Source of the DNA: Vibrio sp. UCD-FRSSP16_30
GTDB lineage: Bacteria; Pseudomonadota; Gammaproteobacteria; Enterobacterales; Vibrionaceae
NCBI RefSeq assembly: GCF_001676025.1
Contig: NZ_LZFW01000024.1
Span: 146,089 to 210,088, forward strand
Length of the DNA stretch: 64,000 bases
Direction: 5' to 3'
The notes below the pieces were generated by a model. That model was not told where the DNA came from. It saw nothing but the letters and a program-made list of their open reading frames with translations, and searched no databases. Below are positions 7,215 to 16,312 of this stretch, piece by piece (position 1 is the stretch's first letter; each line of letters opens with the position of its first letter). Made by a program: the position numbers and the translations under genes.

Positions 7215-9569
7215 TTATTTAACCAGTAAATGTTGACGGTGAAGGACGTTAGTAATGTGACGATACCAATGGTCTGAAATTTTGGCTTTATCTTCACTCC
7301 AGTCTATGTAGCCACGGCTTTGGAAGTATCGCAACGTGCCTAATACCTCAGCGTGACTGAGTCTGGTACATTCAGAAAGTGCCTCTTGGCTTGCAACTTC
7401 CAATTGTACGATTGAGCGTAATACTGCCAGCATAGGTTTAGGCATTTTTTCTAACTCTTCAGATTCTGGCGCGCGGAATAACCGAACCACAACAGCGTCG
7501 GTGGTTTTGTTTCTGCGCAGCGATAAACGAAAGAATCGTAATGCAACCGTTGGGTTACCATCGGCGTAGTGCCAAAGAATGCGATAGAAACCATTACGAG
7601 CTCTATCTTCTTCACTGATGTTGTCATTGTCCCATTGTTTAGGCACGACTAATCCATCAAATGAGACGTGATGCTCGTCAGTTTGATTAATTCGAGACGC
7701 TAATAGCATTGCAACTTGAGCTTCACTCCAGTTTGGAAGAAAAGACACCCAGTCAAACAACAAGCGCTCTCCACGTGCTCTATCAACAAAGCGCCAACTG
7801 GCTTTTTCTATAGCCAGTACTGCGCGGTGATTCTTTTTAGAACGACGCAATAGGTTTGTAAATTTTAATAGCCCAGCAAGCCCGCCAACCATTGGTTTAA
7901 CAAGGCGCTGGCCATTATCTAAGGCAATCAGATAGTTCTCATTACTTTTTCGCAGATGATTAAGGATCTGAATTTCACCGACATCTCGGTTAAGCCCAAG
8001 CTTCTCTGCAAACTCTTCCATTAGCTCTGTGTATCCAGCATAAGGACAGTTGAGATAAATAGGGGTAGCGTTTTTCACCTTAAATAACAGCTGCTTTAAA
8101 AAGGTGGTTGTACCGATACCGCGCTCACCTGAGATCACACATACCGCAGGGCTATTAGACAGAACATAGCTAGAGATTAATTTAAACTCGTTAGAAGCAT
8201 AATCAATCAAAGTACTGTCTTCGTGTCCCGGGGTAATGTACTGAAACAGTTCATCTCCTTTGATGCGCACAAAGTTTTGTGACTGTAATTCGGTTTCATT
8301 TTGCTTGGCTACTTCAATTTTAAATAGGTAGGCAAGGCCTTGGCTAAAGAAAGTATATTGAGAGAGCTTTGATACAATAATGGACTGGCAAGTGCTTTTG
8401 ATGATCCACACAATCCCGACCACAGTTGCGCCGATGTTTAATAGAAAGGTGTTTTCATTTTTCTCAGCCCATACCACCCATAAAGGTTTGTCTGAGGCTT
8501 TACTGACTCGGCGAAATACAATAGGGCGCCATTTGCGTAGAATTTTCAAAGTGATCAATACGAACCAGAAAAAGACTAGGCTGGATATCCAATAATAGAT
8601 GGTGCCTTTACCTACCATGCGTTCCGATATCTGTAAAATAACGCCAACGAAAATAAAGCTCCATATATACCAACGAATGGTCGATAGGCGTAAAGAGATG
8701 ATCTCCTTGCTTGAGGTTCGGCTATTACGGTAGGCAAATTCTAAGATAAAGCTGATGGCAATTGAGCCACCTAAAATCCACCAAGTAAAGATTTCAAGAA
8801 CAATCAGTTGGCTAAGGCTTGGTATGGTTGAGAGCACCCGCAGTGAAAGCGTGATGGCAATTAATACTGCAATCGCTCTGTGAGCTCGGCTTATATACCA
8901 AATTAGACGAATCCATAATGGTGGACGAGTGCCATTTTCTAGCTGAACGTTTTTAAAACCTTCGATAAAACGTTTGCTGTTGGCAAGCCACCAAGTAAGA
9001 ACAAAGTAAATAAACAATACTTTTAATACTGCCCATACTAGAGGGACAGGGGAAATGAAGATGTCTTTCATCAGCAGTTTGAAACTGCGTATCTGCAGAT
9101 GAATTAAAAACTCACCATTAAGACGGGTGATATACCACTCTTGTTTAAATTGGGTAACACCAGAGGGACCAAACCCTGTCACCAGTTCTTGAGTCGCGTG
9201 ACTGGAAAGTTTGATAAGGTCTTCTTTACTTTTACCCAGACTACGCAGTGTTAACCAAGTCTGCTCCGCTTCCTTCCAGTGTTTTTCACTGTCAGAATTA
9301 CTGTAAGTATCAATTTGTGTAGCGAATTGATCAGCGTGTTTACGCTGCTCATTGATCACCGCTTCCATTAATTGATTGACTTTTTCCTTGTCGGCTCGCC
9401 CCATAAATAAGGGTTCTGGGACGTTATCTACTTCAGCCGCAATTTTGCTTGCAACCTCATCAATCTGAGGTTCATCAGCCAGATTATATTCCCACTTTGC
9501 TTGAGCACTAAATGACAACAGCATTAAAATAAGGGGTAAGAGAAAGTGTTTAGCTCGCATGATTCTCAC
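7215..9569 (-). CDS. Large polytopic inner-membrane protein with degenerate AAA/STAND-type P-loop domain
   Basis: A 784-residue protein of unknown function. Order of parts: signal peptide (MRAKHFLLPLILMLLSFSAQA), a ~150-residue periplasmic helical region, about six membrane segments between residues 170 and 400, a cytoplasmic P-loop NTPase-like domain (about 440-640), and a C-terminal winged-helix-like part (AVLRSIVQLEVASQEALSECT...). The Walker A position reads GERGIGTTT (481-489), with threonine where the P-loop lysine should be. The Walker B-like strand is NYLIALDNGQ. ATP hydrolysis is therefore doubtful. The gene is followed after one base by the MscS channel gene, so the pair is an operon. 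It may sense or anchor the channel; this is inference. Confidence 0.75.
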   Translation of the reverse strand: MRIMRAKHFLLPLILMLLSFSAQAKWEYNLADEPQIDEVASKIAAEVDNVPEPLFMGRADKEKVNQLMEAVINEQRKHADQFATQIDTYSNSDSEKHWKEAEQTWLTLRSLGKSKEDLIKLSSHATQELVTGFGPSGVTQFKQEWYITRLNGEFLIHLQIRSFKLLMKDIFISPVPLVWAVLKVLFIYFVLTWWLANSKRFIEGFKNVQLENGTRPPLWIRLIWYISRAHRAIAVLIAITLSLRVLSTIPSLSQLIVLEIFTWWILGGSIAISFILEFAYRNSRTSSKEIISLRLSTIRWYIWSFIFVGVILQISERMVGKGTIYYWISSLVFFWFVLITLKILRKWRPIVFRRVSKASDKPLWVVWAEKNENTFLLNIGATVVGIVWIIKSTCQSIIVSKLSQYTFFSQGLAYLFKIEVAKQNETELQSQNFVRIKGDELFQYITPGHEDSTLIDYASNEFKLISSYVLSNSPAVCVISGERGIGTTTFLKQLLFKVKNATPIYLNCPYAGYTELMEEFAEKLGLNRDVGEIQILNHLRKSNENYLIALDNGQRLVKPMVGGLAGLLKFTNLLRRSKKNHRAVLAIEKASWRFVDRARGERLLFDWVSFLPNWSEAQVAMLLASRINQTDEHHVSFDGLVVPKQWDNDNISEEDRARNGFYRILWHYADGNPTVALRFFRLSLRRNKTTDAVVVRLFRAPESEELEKMPKPMLAVLRSIVQLEVASQEALSECTRLSHAEVLGTLRYFQSRGYIDWSEDKAKISDHWYRHITNVLHRQHLLVK

Positions 9570-9748
9570 TTGTTAGTTTGTTCCATGCAAAGTTTAGTGC
9601 AGATGCGGTCTGATACGAAATTTTTTTAAAGAAAACATTGAATTACATGCAATGCATTTTGCTAAAAGTTGAGAACTGTGTCTCTTTATTAAATCCATGT
9701 ATGAGTGCTAGTCTTAATTAACAACTCATTAGCATCTTAAAAGGCTTC

Positions 9749-10462
9749 ATGATGGTATTCGCATACAAAAACATAGTTATACTGACTGGGGCTGGCATAT
9801 CGGCAGAGTCGGGTATTCAAACATTTCGCGCCCAAGATGGTTTATGGGAAAACCACCGTATTGAAGATGTTGCCACCCCTGAGGGTTTTGCTAAAGATCC
9901 CATATTGGTGCACTCGTTTTATAATATGCGCAGGCAAATGTTGTTGTCTGAGAATATCCAAGCCAATGCTGCCCATCTAGCGCTAGGGGAACTGGAACGT
10001 AATCTAAACGGAAAAGTGACTGTGGTGACACAAAACATCGATAACCTCCATGAGAGAGGCGGTACGCAAAATATCATTCATATGCATGGAGAACTGCTTA
10101 AAGCACGTTGCAGTGAATCCGGTCAGGTGGTCGATCAGATGGATGATCTTAATGACGGCGACTTGTGTCATTGCTGTCAAATCCCTCAGCAGATGCGTCC
10201 ACACATTGTTTGGTTTGGAGAAATGCCACTGCAAATGGATAAAATTTACGCCGCTATCGAGGAGGCTGATTTGTTCATTTCGATTGGCACTTCAGGCGTC
10301 GTATATCCTGCTGCGGGTTTTGTGCATGATGCTAAACTGCACGGAGCGCACACCATTGAAGTGAATTTGCAGCCAAGTGCGGTTGAAAGTGAGTTTGCTG
10401 AAAAGCGTTACGGGCCTGCCAGTATTGAGGTGCCAAAGCTTGTTGCGGAGTTACTGTCTTAA
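9749..10462 (+). CDS. cobB: NAD-dependent protein deacylase, sirtuin family
   Basis: A 237-residue class III sirtuin. The NAD-binding signatures are [14 protein letters not shown] near the start, [12 protein letters not shown] with the catalytic histidine in HMHGEL, and [14 protein letters not shown]. In the zinc module, one cysteine pair is CHCC and a further Cys lies in KARCSESG, so the four-cysteine spacing is not quite the textbook one. It removes acetyl and other acyl groups from lysines, for example on acetyl-CoA synthetase. Length equals the short CobB form without the extra N-terminal extension. It is a single gene with its own upstream region; ATG 9752 is an alternative start. Confidence 0.92.
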   Translation: MMVFAYKNIVILTGAGISAESGIQTFRAQDGLWENHRIEDVATPEGFAKDPILVHSFYNMRRQMLLSENIQANAAHLALGELERNLNGKVTVVTQNIDNLHERGGTQNIIHMHGELLKARCSESGQVVDQMDDLNDGDLCHCCQIPQQMRPHIVWFGEMPLQMDKIYAAIEEADLFISIGTSGVVYPAAGFVHDAKLHGAHTIEVNLQPSAVESEFAEKRYGPASIEVPKLVAELLS

Positions 10463-10678
10463 TGACGCGCCGCTATTGCCAATTGTTAGTCTAACTGGAA
10501 CGAATTTTTCTGATAATTCAGGGTGTTAAAAGGTATAAAAAGCAAGCAGATCATACCAAACACCCAATATATACTTGTTAAGTGATGTGTGCATAGGCTT
10601 AAGGCTATGCCGTCGAGGCTGTTTACAGGTATACTGCGCCAGACACTTTTCTTTTAAAGGCAAGGACCTAAAGATTCA

Positions 10679-11536
10679 ATGAGCGATCCGATAGAAAAAA
10701 ACTTCAACCTAGGTGGAAGTATCGATAAAGCGTTAGCCGGAGATTTTGAGCTAAAACCGGTGAGTGTGATTACTGAGGCGTGGCAATTGACCATGCGCAA
10801 CTTCCTGTCATTTTCACCTGCTGTGATTCTATTAATTGCGATTCAAGTTATTATCTTTATCGTCGCACTCAAATTTCAGATCGGGGATATATCTGAAATT
10901 TTGACTATGTTCCAAAGCCCTGAAACACTCGATCCTGCTATCTTCCAGTCCATATTTGTTGCTAACTTTAGTTTTGAAGTTGTGGCTGCTCCCATTTATG
11001 CGGGTGTAGCGCTAATGGCGATGAGTCATGCCGCTGGCCTAAGTACACAAACAGGGCATATCACTAAAGGTCTGCAATTTATGTTGCCTGTTATCTTAGT
11101 GACCATGATCAACTTGTTATCTCAAGCGATAGCCGGTGCTTTATTTCCTCTGCTTTCTCTTTATTTGTCATTAGCGTTTAGTAACGCGATGCTGTTAGTG
11201 TGTGAAAAACGTCTTACTCCAGTAAAAGCACTATGGATTTCATTACGTGCTGTGAATAAACGTATTTTCTCTATTGCGGTTATTTATCTTGTGACCATGA
11301 TGGCATTTCTGGCCGGCATGATGATGTATGGATTGGGATTAGTGGTTGCTGTGCCTTTCTTCTTTCATGCAAAAGGGATTATCTATCGCAATATGTTTGG
11401 TATTCGTTTGCAGGTTGTGGCTTCCTCTGAATCCCAGAATGCAAACACGGAAACAGAACAAGATAATCACTCTAATGATGACAACTCTGGCCCTAAATCG
11501 GGTTCAGCTGGTGGCTCGAACACATTTGACGCATAG
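10679..11536 (+). CDS. Conserved inner-membrane protein of unknown function
   Basis: A 285-residue membrane protein. After a polar N terminus (MSDPIEKNFNLGGSIDKALAGDFELKP; read as two halves MSDPIEKNFNLGG and SIDKALAGDFELKP), hydrophobic segments lie near residues 40-62, 98-118, 135-175 and 198-232. The C-terminal 45 residues are hydrophilic and rich in Asn, Asp and Ser. The general pattern resembles YciC-like glycine/serine-linked membrane proteins, but no family is claimed. A DUF2987-like gene starts 13 bases downstream on the same strand, so they form an operon. The ribosome site is AAGGA upstream of ATG 10679. Confidence 0.75.
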   Translation: MSDPIEKNFNLGGSIDKALAGDFELKPVSVITEAWQLTMRNFLSFSPAVILLIAIQVIIFIVALKFQIGDISEILTMFQSPETLDPAIFQSIFVANFSFEVVAAPIYAGVALMAMSHAAGLSTQTGHITKGLQFMLPVILVTMINLLSQAIAGALFPLLSLYLSLAFSNAMLLVCEKRLTPVKALWISLRAVNKRIFSIAVIYLVTMMAFLAGMMMYGLGLVVAVPFFFHAKGIIYRNMFGIRLQVVASSESQNANTETEQDNHSNDDNSGPKSGSAGGSNTFDA

Positions 11537-11549
11537 GAATGGATTTATA

Positions 11550-12215
11550 ATGAAACGTCAATGGTGGACGCCTTTTATCATGGCTGTTGGACTGTCCTGT
11601 ATTGGGCTTGCGTCGCAGGTTCATGCCGAAGACTATATGTTTACTTACAGCAAATTGTATTCTCCGCTAAAACATAACTTGGAATTACAAGACCAAGATG
11701 TGAAAGTCGGGCTGTTCTTTACCAACTTTGCCACTATGCAGCCTTGCTCAATTGAGAGAGCTTGGATGGAAAAAGAACAGCATCATGAAGTGCTTAATAT
11801 CAGTGATAATGGTGAAGTAAATGTGCCAATGGATCGCAACTTAAAAAGCGCGAATCCGTTGGTTTATATCCATACTCAAAAAGACGCAAGATGTGATTAT
11901 TCTCTAGTGGTTTTAACTAAACAGCCATTTGTTGGTGAGATTAGTCATTCTAAATTGCAGCACACCACCACCCAAATGTCAGCCGTTTTAGGGGCGTTAG
12001 GTGGCATGTTCTCAAGTTGGTTTGCGCCAGATATTGAGGGTGTTACGTTAGAGTTTAAACCGAATACAATTAACGAAGTGAATTTATCTAACGGTAAAGT
12101 GATTACCGTTAATGAGCAGGGCAAAGCGATCCTTACATTGTCTGATCTTAATGGCGGCGTGAGCGCAACGTTACCGATAGAAACGCAACGAGTCATGCCT
12201 TACATTCAAAAGTAG
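11550..12215 (+). CDS. Exported DUF2987-like protein
   Basis: A 221-residue protein from ATG 11550, preceded by AGGAATGGA. The frame is open further upstream, but only overlapping the previous gene. A signal peptide (MKRQWWTPFIMAVGLSCIGLASQVHA) is clear in two pieces, MKRQWWTPFIMAV and GLSCIGLASQVHA, with cleavage before EDYMF. The mature part includes FTYSKLYSPLKHN, DVKVGLFFTN, ERAWMEKEQHHE and a GMFSSWFAPDIEGVTLEF stretch, which I recognise as DUF2987, a vibrio/shewanella periplasmic family of unknown role. Two cysteines (in QPCSIE and ARCDYS) could form a disulfide. A terminator follows at 12258. Confidence 0.78.
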   Translation: MKRQWWTPFIMAVGLSCIGLASQVHAEDYMFTYSKLYSPLKHNLELQDQDVKVGLFFTNFATMQPCSIERAWMEKEQHHEVLNISDNGEVNVPMDRNLKSANPLVYIHTQKDARCDYSLVVLTKQPFVGEISHSKLQHTTTQMSAVLGALGGMFSSWFAPDIEGVTLEFKPNTINEVNLSNGKVITVNEQGKAILTLSDLNGGVSATLPIETQRVMPYIQK

Positions 12216-12257
12216 CTGATTTATTGTTGAAGCACATCTAAGCGTTTATTTTCATAT

Positions 12258-12293
12258 AGAGCTAAGTTGATATAATTCACTTAGCTCTTTTTT
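12258..12293 (+). terminator. Rho-independent terminator
   Basis: AGAGCTAAGT (12258-12267) pairs with ACTTAGCTCT (12279-12288), followed by a T run; closes the membrane protein/DUF2987-like operon. Confidence 0.85.
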
Positions 12294-12457
12294 CATTCTG
12301 ATTTTGTCGAACGGTACGGGCTAATATCAAGTTAACTCTTGTTTAGTGGTAAAGTTAAGCTGCGCATATTTAATCATCTTCAAAAAGTCCGTATAATTCC
12401 CGCCTTAAAGTACTAAGTTAAAAACGGCATCGTTATGATGCGTTATGTGAGCAAGCA

Positions 12458-13363
12458 ATGAGCCAAATAGACACAAGAAAAGAAACACTTGAATTAAACA
12501 AGCTGCAAAAACGCCTACGCCGAAATGTCGGTAATGCCATTATTGATTACAACATGATCGAAGAAGGTGATGTGGTAATGGCGTGCATCAGCGGTGGTAA
12601 AGACTCCTTTGCAATGCTTGATATTTTACTTCAATTGCAAAAAGTTGCGCCTATTAAGTTTGAAGTTGTTGCGGTTAACTTAGATCAAAAACAGCCGGGT
12701 TTCCCAGAGCATATCTTGCCGGACTATTTCGAAACACTGAATACGCCTTACTACATCGTGGATAAAGACACTTATTCTGTTGTTAAAGAAAAAATCCCAG
12801 AAGGCAAAACAACCTGTGGTTTATGTTCTCGTTTACGCCGCGGCACCTTGTATTCGTTTGCTGAAAAAATTGGCGCGACCAAAATTGCTCTAGGTCATCA
12901 CATGGATGACATTGTTGAGACACTGTTTTTAAACATGTTTCACGGCGCACGCATTAAAGCGATGCCACCAAAGCTTCGCTCGGATGATGGTCGTAATGTT
13001 GTGATTAGACCGCTGACTTATTGCCGCGAAAAAGATTTGATTGCATACGCAGAACATCGCGAATTCCCAATCATTCCTTGTAATCTCTGTGGCTCTCAAG
13101 AGAAGCTAGAAAGAAAATCAATCAAAGCAATGCTCATTGATTGGGATCATAAGACACCAGGGCGAGTCGAGCGAGTCTTTAAATCCATACAAAATGTCAG
13201 CCCAAGTCAGTTAGCGGATAAAGAGTTATTTGATTTTGTAAACTTGCCTATCGATAGGCAAGGAGAGCGTGAAGAGTATGAATTTACCGAGGCGACCGTG
13301 TCTTCAACGAATATTGATTCAACCATTGATGAATCGTTGTTTATTGATGTTACGCACGTGTAG
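12458..13363 (+). CDS. ttcA: tRNA 2-thiocytidine(32) synthetase TtcA
   Basis: A 301-residue protein aligning with E. coli TtcA along most of its length. It has the PP-loop SGGKDSF near residue 50, which adenylates C32. The CxxC pair [10 protein letters not shown] and the later CNLCGSQ hold the [4Fe-4S] cluster, and [16 protein letters not shown] is the conserved centre. The enzyme makes 2-thiocytidine at position 32 of certain tRNAs. A TATAAT hexamer at 12392-12397 is a plausible -10 element of its own promoter. The C-terminal ~40 residues are acidic and diverged. A strong terminator follows. Confidence 0.95.
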   Translation: MSQIDTRKETLELNKLQKRLRRNVGNAIIDYNMIEEGDVVMACISGGKDSFAMLDILLQLQKVAPIKFEVVAVNLDQKQPGFPEHILPDYFETLNTPYYIVDKDTYSVVKEKIPEGKTTCGLCSRLRRGTLYSFAEKIGATKIALGHHMDDIVETLFLNMFHGARIKAMPPKLRSDDGRNVVIRPLTYCREKDLIAYAEHREFPIIPCNLCGSQEKLERKSIKAMLIDWDHKTPGRVERVFKSIQNVSPSQLADKELFDFVNLPIDRQGEREEYEFTEATVSSTNIDSTIDESLFIDVTHV

Positions 13364-13393
13364 ATAGCACTCGATTGATATGATCTAAAAACT

Positions 13394-13435
13394 AAAAGGC
13401 CTGACTTAGATTGAGTATCTAAATCAGGCCTTTTT
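13394..13435. terminator. Rho-independent terminator, ttcA / uspE convergent region
   Basis: AAAAGGCCTGA-C-TTAGAT pairs with ATCTAA-A-TCAGGCCTTTT around loop TGAGT, with T run on plus and A run at the other side. It can serve ttcA and uspE, which converge. Confidence 0.88.
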
Positions 13436-13490
13436 CTATTTATTTCGTATAGCTAAACACGGTTACTGAGAAGCAACTTGATCTTATTCA

Positions 13491-14441
13491 TCAATTTCCA
13501 TTAACAGGATCAAGAGGGCTTATATAACCTTTTGGTTTGAGTGCTAAAACATCACAGTTGATATGGTCAATAATATTTTCTGCAGTGTTACCTAAGAATA
13601 CAGCTGAAAGGCCTGTTCTTCCTGAGGTACCGACTACAACCAAACCAGCGCCAATTTCTTTGGCCACTTTTGGAATGACATCTTGTGGTAAACCTTGCTC
13701 TACAACGGTTAACTCTTCAGGAATTGAATACTGTTGTCTTAGTGCTTTCATTTCTGTTAAATGATGACCTCGCACAGAGTCAGTATAAATTGTTGGATCA
13801 AATTCAGGCAATTCAACAGTGATGTTAGGTGGCGTCATAGGGTAGGAATTCACCAGATGTAATGTTGCATCTAGGCGGCCAGAGATATCAATGGCTTGCT
13901 CTACCATTCTGTGATTTAGATCCAAGTGAACTTCGACTTCCGAACCCACATGCACAGAAACAACAACGTGACCTTTTTCTGGCCAATTATGATTCTTAAC
14001 CAGTAACACAGCACAAGGTGCTTTTCTTAATAAGTGCCAATCGGTAGGTGTGAATAACACTGATTCAAGAAGATCATGTTGACGTGTTGTTTTTACAACA
14101 AGTTCATAATTCTTGTCGAAAACTTCGGCAATAATGGCTTCATAAGGACGGTTGTGCCACACGACCTTTATATCAAGCTCGATGTGCTCGTCGTCTCGGT
14201 AAGGAGCGGCGATTTCCTTCATCCACTGTTCACGTTGATGAATGACTCCTGCACGCATAGCATTGCGTTCATCAGGGGAGAGCATTGAAGTCATTTCATA
14301 GGAGAAATCGTAAATAGCTAAGAAGAATGTGATTTTACTTGGTGACTTACTTTTCTTACCAATTTTCATTGCTCGAGCTAGAGCTGGCTGTTGTTCCGTG
14401 TCGATATTGGCAACAACTAAGATATTGTTGTAAATACTCAT
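13491..14441 (-). CDS. uspE: Universal stress protein E
   Basis: A 316-residue protein made of two tandem Usp domains. The second ends with the nucleotide-binding-like signature VVVGTSGRTGLSAVFLGNTAE. The first domain starts MSIYNNILVVANIDTEQQPAL, like E. coli UspE. UspE supports survival, motility and adhesion under stress in the cytoplasm. It lies downstream of fnr on the same strand, the same pairing as in E. coli, although a hairpin at 14576 separates the two. Confidence 0.93.
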   Translation of the reverse strand: MSIYNNILVVANIDTEQQPALARAMKIGKKSKSPSKITFFLAIYDFSYEMTSMLSPDERNAMRAGVIHQREQWMKEIAAPYRDDEHIELDIKVVWHNRPYEAIIAEVFDKNYELVVKTTRQHDLLESVLFTPTDWHLLRKAPCAVLLVKNHNWPEKGHVVVSVHVGSEVEVHLDLNHRMVEQAIDISGRLDATLHLVNSYPMTPPNITVELPEFDPTIYTDSVRGHHLTEMKALRQQYSIPEELTVVEQGLPQDVIPKVAKEIGAGLVVVGTSGRTGLSAVFLGNTAENIIDHINCDVLALKPKGYISPLDPVNGN

Positions 14442-14575
14442 AGACCACCCATTATGTTTTGTTAGCGACTAAGTACACTATATCTGCGTGAAAATAAAAG
14501 TGCCAGAATACAATCTAAGATTAGCCGAAAAAGGGGATGATTATTAGTGATTTAGAACAAATAAATAAAGAATTT

Positions 14576-14601
14576 GAAGTGACTCAAACAAGAGTCACTT
14601 C
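14576..14601 (-). terminator. Perfect hairpin downstream of fnr
   Basis: GAAGTGACTC / GAGTCACTTC, 10 perfect base pairs with a six-base loop, 18 bases after the fnr stop. The U tract on the minus strand is interrupted, so termination may be partial. Confidence 0.6.
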
Positions 14602-14618
14602 ATCGGTAGGAATTGAGT

Positions 14619-15371
14619 TTAGCTGCGGCTCGCGCCTGCAAGCTTAGCAAGAGCATCATGATCGTTGATCGTAATGTATTTACCTTTAACCGCCAAAATA
14701 TCCGATTTTTGGAAGCGACCTAGCAAGCGACTAATGGTTTCGACCGTAAGACCTAGGTAATTACCGATATCACCACGGGTCATGGTTAAACGGAATTCAC
14801 GAGGGCTAAAACCACGTTTTGAGAAGCGCTCAGATAGGTTATAAAGGAATGCGGCTAAACGTTCTTCTGCATTTTTCTTTGAAAGAAGCAGAATCATGTC
14901 TTGATCGCCTTTAATCTCGCTACTCATTAAGCGCATGATTTGTTGACGAAGCTTTGGCATTTTCCCTGACAGATCATCAAGTATTTCGTAAGGTATTTCG
15001 CATACCATCGACGTTTCTAAAGCTTGTGCAAAGCTTGGATGACTTTGAGTATTGATAGCATCAAAACCCACTAAGTCTCCTGCTAGATGAAAGGCTGTAA
15101 TTTGTTCATCGCCTTGCTCTGTAATGGTGTAACTTTTGATCGTACCAGAGCGAATGGCGTACAAAGACTTCAATTCATCACCGGCTTTAAAGAGCTCTTG
15201 GCTTTTTTGAATTGGCTTTTTACGCTCTATAATTTGGTCGAGCTGATCCAACTCTGAATCATTGAGAGTAAAGGGGATGCACAGCTGTGAAATGCTACAG
15301 TCTTGGCAGTGAATAGCACAACCACCTGACTGTATACGTTTTGTAGCTTGTTTTTCAGTACTAATAATCAT
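14619..15371 (-). CDS. fnr: Oxygen-sensing transcription regulator FNR
   Basis: A 250-residue CRP/FNR-family regulator nearly identical to E. coli FNR in the core. Cluster ligands are present: Cys22, Cys25 and Cys31 in [14 protein letters not shown], and Cys124 in SMVCEIP. The cyclic-nucleotide-like barrel and the long dimer helix follow. The recognition helix [15 protein letters not shown] gives the E..SR contacts for the TTGAT half-site. With its [4Fe-4S] cluster intact it activates anaerobic and microaerobic genes. The adjacent cbb3 oxidase cluster is the classic target. An FNR box 22 bases upstream suggests autoregulation. Confidence 0.97.
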   Translation of the reverse strand: MIISTEKQATKRIQSGGCAIHCQDCSISQLCIPFTLNDSELDQLDQIIERKKPIQKSQELFKAGDELKSLYAIRSGTIKSYTITEQGDEQITAFHLAGDLVGFDAINTQSHPSFAQALETSMVCEIPYEILDDLSGKMPKLRQQIMRLMSSEIKGDQDMILLLSKKNAEERLAAFLYNLSERFSKRGFSPREFRLTMTRGDIGNYLGLTVETISRLLGRFQKSDILAVKGKYITINDHDALAKLAGASRS

Positions 15372-15392
15372 ACTTTCTATACAGACATAAAA

Positions 15393-15406
15393 TTGATATA
15401 CGTCAA
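15393..15406. promoter_or_regulatory. Candidate FNR box upstream of fnr
   Basis: TTGAT-ATAC-GTCAA matches the FNR consensus TTGAT-N4-ATCAA at nine of ten positions. It sits 22-35 bases before the fnr start codon, as expected for autoregulation. Confidence 0.65.
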
Positions 15407-15476
15407 GATACTAGCAGTTTTAGTGAAAAATAGATAGCAGTATAATTAGTAAGGGTGTTATGGAGATCGCAAAACC

Positions 15477-16142
15477 TTACTGAAAAAGGGGTATAGTTAA
15501 AAGGGAATATATGCCATAGACAATCATCAAACTGCCTGTGATGCGTCGAATGATAGGGTTTCGAATAACACTGGCAAACTGGCTTGACCCCGTTCCTACT
15601 ATTAACATAGCAGGCAGAGTGCCCAAGCCGAAACATCCCATTATTAACAAGCCATTGAGAGCGCTACCAGAAACGGCAGCCCAACTTAGCATCGAATAAA
15701 CCATCCCACATGGAATCCATCCCCAGATCATGCCTACAGGGTAGGCGTAACCAATTGAGCGGAGGGGGAGCATCTTAGCGGCAGCAGGCGCGATAAACTT
15801 CCAAAGAGTCTGCCCAAGTTTTTCAATTTTTAATAATCCATTCCACCACTGAGCTAAATAGAGCCCTAAAAGAACGATCATTAGCGCGGCAATGGCACGT
15901 AATATGGACAACAGATGAGTTGATTGAAATAGGTTCACGCTATTGGCCACCGCGCCGCCAATCAGTGCACCAATGATTAAGTAGGAGGAAATGCGTCCTA
16001 GGTTATATAAGGCAGTCACAGCAAATGAGTTGTGACGTCCGTTTAACGCCACAGCACTTGCAATGCCACCACACATACCTAAACAGTGGCCTGCACCTGC
16101 AAGCCCTATAAGAAAAGCACCAACCCAATCAATGTTCACCAT
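15477..16142 (-). CDS. TauE/SafE-like (CcoS-linked) membrane protein
   Basis: A 221-residue polytopic membrane protein. The start VGAFLIGLAGAGHCLGMCGGIASAVAL carries the GHC..MCGG signature of the bacterial YtfL/TauE-SafE-like proteins that commonly end cbb3 oxidase assembly clusters; these are related to DsbD-type transporters and may move copper or reductant. Conserved GMIWGWIPCGMVYSML and a second GCFGLGTLPAMLIVG repeat indicate inverted duplication. The ATG overlaps the ccoS stop by one base, so it is the last gene of the ccoH-ccoI-ccoS unit. Function in oxidase assembly is inferred from position. Confidence 0.82.
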   Translation of the reverse strand: MVNIDWVGAFLIGLAGAGHCLGMCGGIASAVALNGRHNSFAVTALYNLGRISSYLIIGALIGGAVANSVNLFQSTHLLSILRAIAALMIVLLGLYLAQWWNGLLKIEKLGQTLWKFIAPAAAKMLPLRSIGYAYPVGMIWGWIPCGMVYSMLSWAAVSGSALNGLLIMGCFGLGTLPAMLIVGTGSSQFASVIRNPIIRRITGSLMIVYGIYSLLTIPLFQ

Positions 16143-16312
16143 TACTGCTCTTTTTTATCCTTATGATGGTTCTCGTCTTCATCAAATAAGATGGTGTGTC
16201 CTTGGCGATCAAGGTCTTCAAACTGTTCGGTTTTAACTGCCCAAAGAAACACCGCGACGGCCACGGCCACTAGTATGATTGCTATGGGGATTAGAATGTA
16301 CAGACTTTCCAT
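16142..16312 (-). CDS. ccoS: cbb3-type cytochrome oxidase assembly protein CcoS
   Basis: A 56-residue single-pass membrane protein. It reads MESLYILIPIAIILVAVAVA then VFLWAVKTEQFEDLDRQGHT, and ends in an acidic/basic tail ILFDEDENHHKDKKEQ. The hydrophobic N terminus followed by W-x(3)-QFEDLD-x-QG is the CcoS signature. CcoS is needed for cofactor insertion into the cbb3 oxidase. Its first 80 bases overlap the 3' end of the ccoI frame. Its stop overlaps the start of the TauE/SafE-like gene (TAATG). Confidence 0.93.
   Translation of the reverse strand: MESLYILIPIAIILVAVAVAVFLWAVKTEQFEDLDRQGHTILFDEDENHHKDKKEQ

Noticed and set aside
11346..11549. Upstream extension of the DUF2987-like frame
   Set aside because: It overlaps the preceding membrane protein gene; the ATG at 11550 gives a ribosome site and a clear signal peptide.
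15378..15406. A promoter with TTGACG (-35) and TGTATA (-10) overlapping the FNR box of fnr
   Set aside because: The implied transcript would start at the first base of the start codon, so it would be leaderless; only the FNR box is reported.
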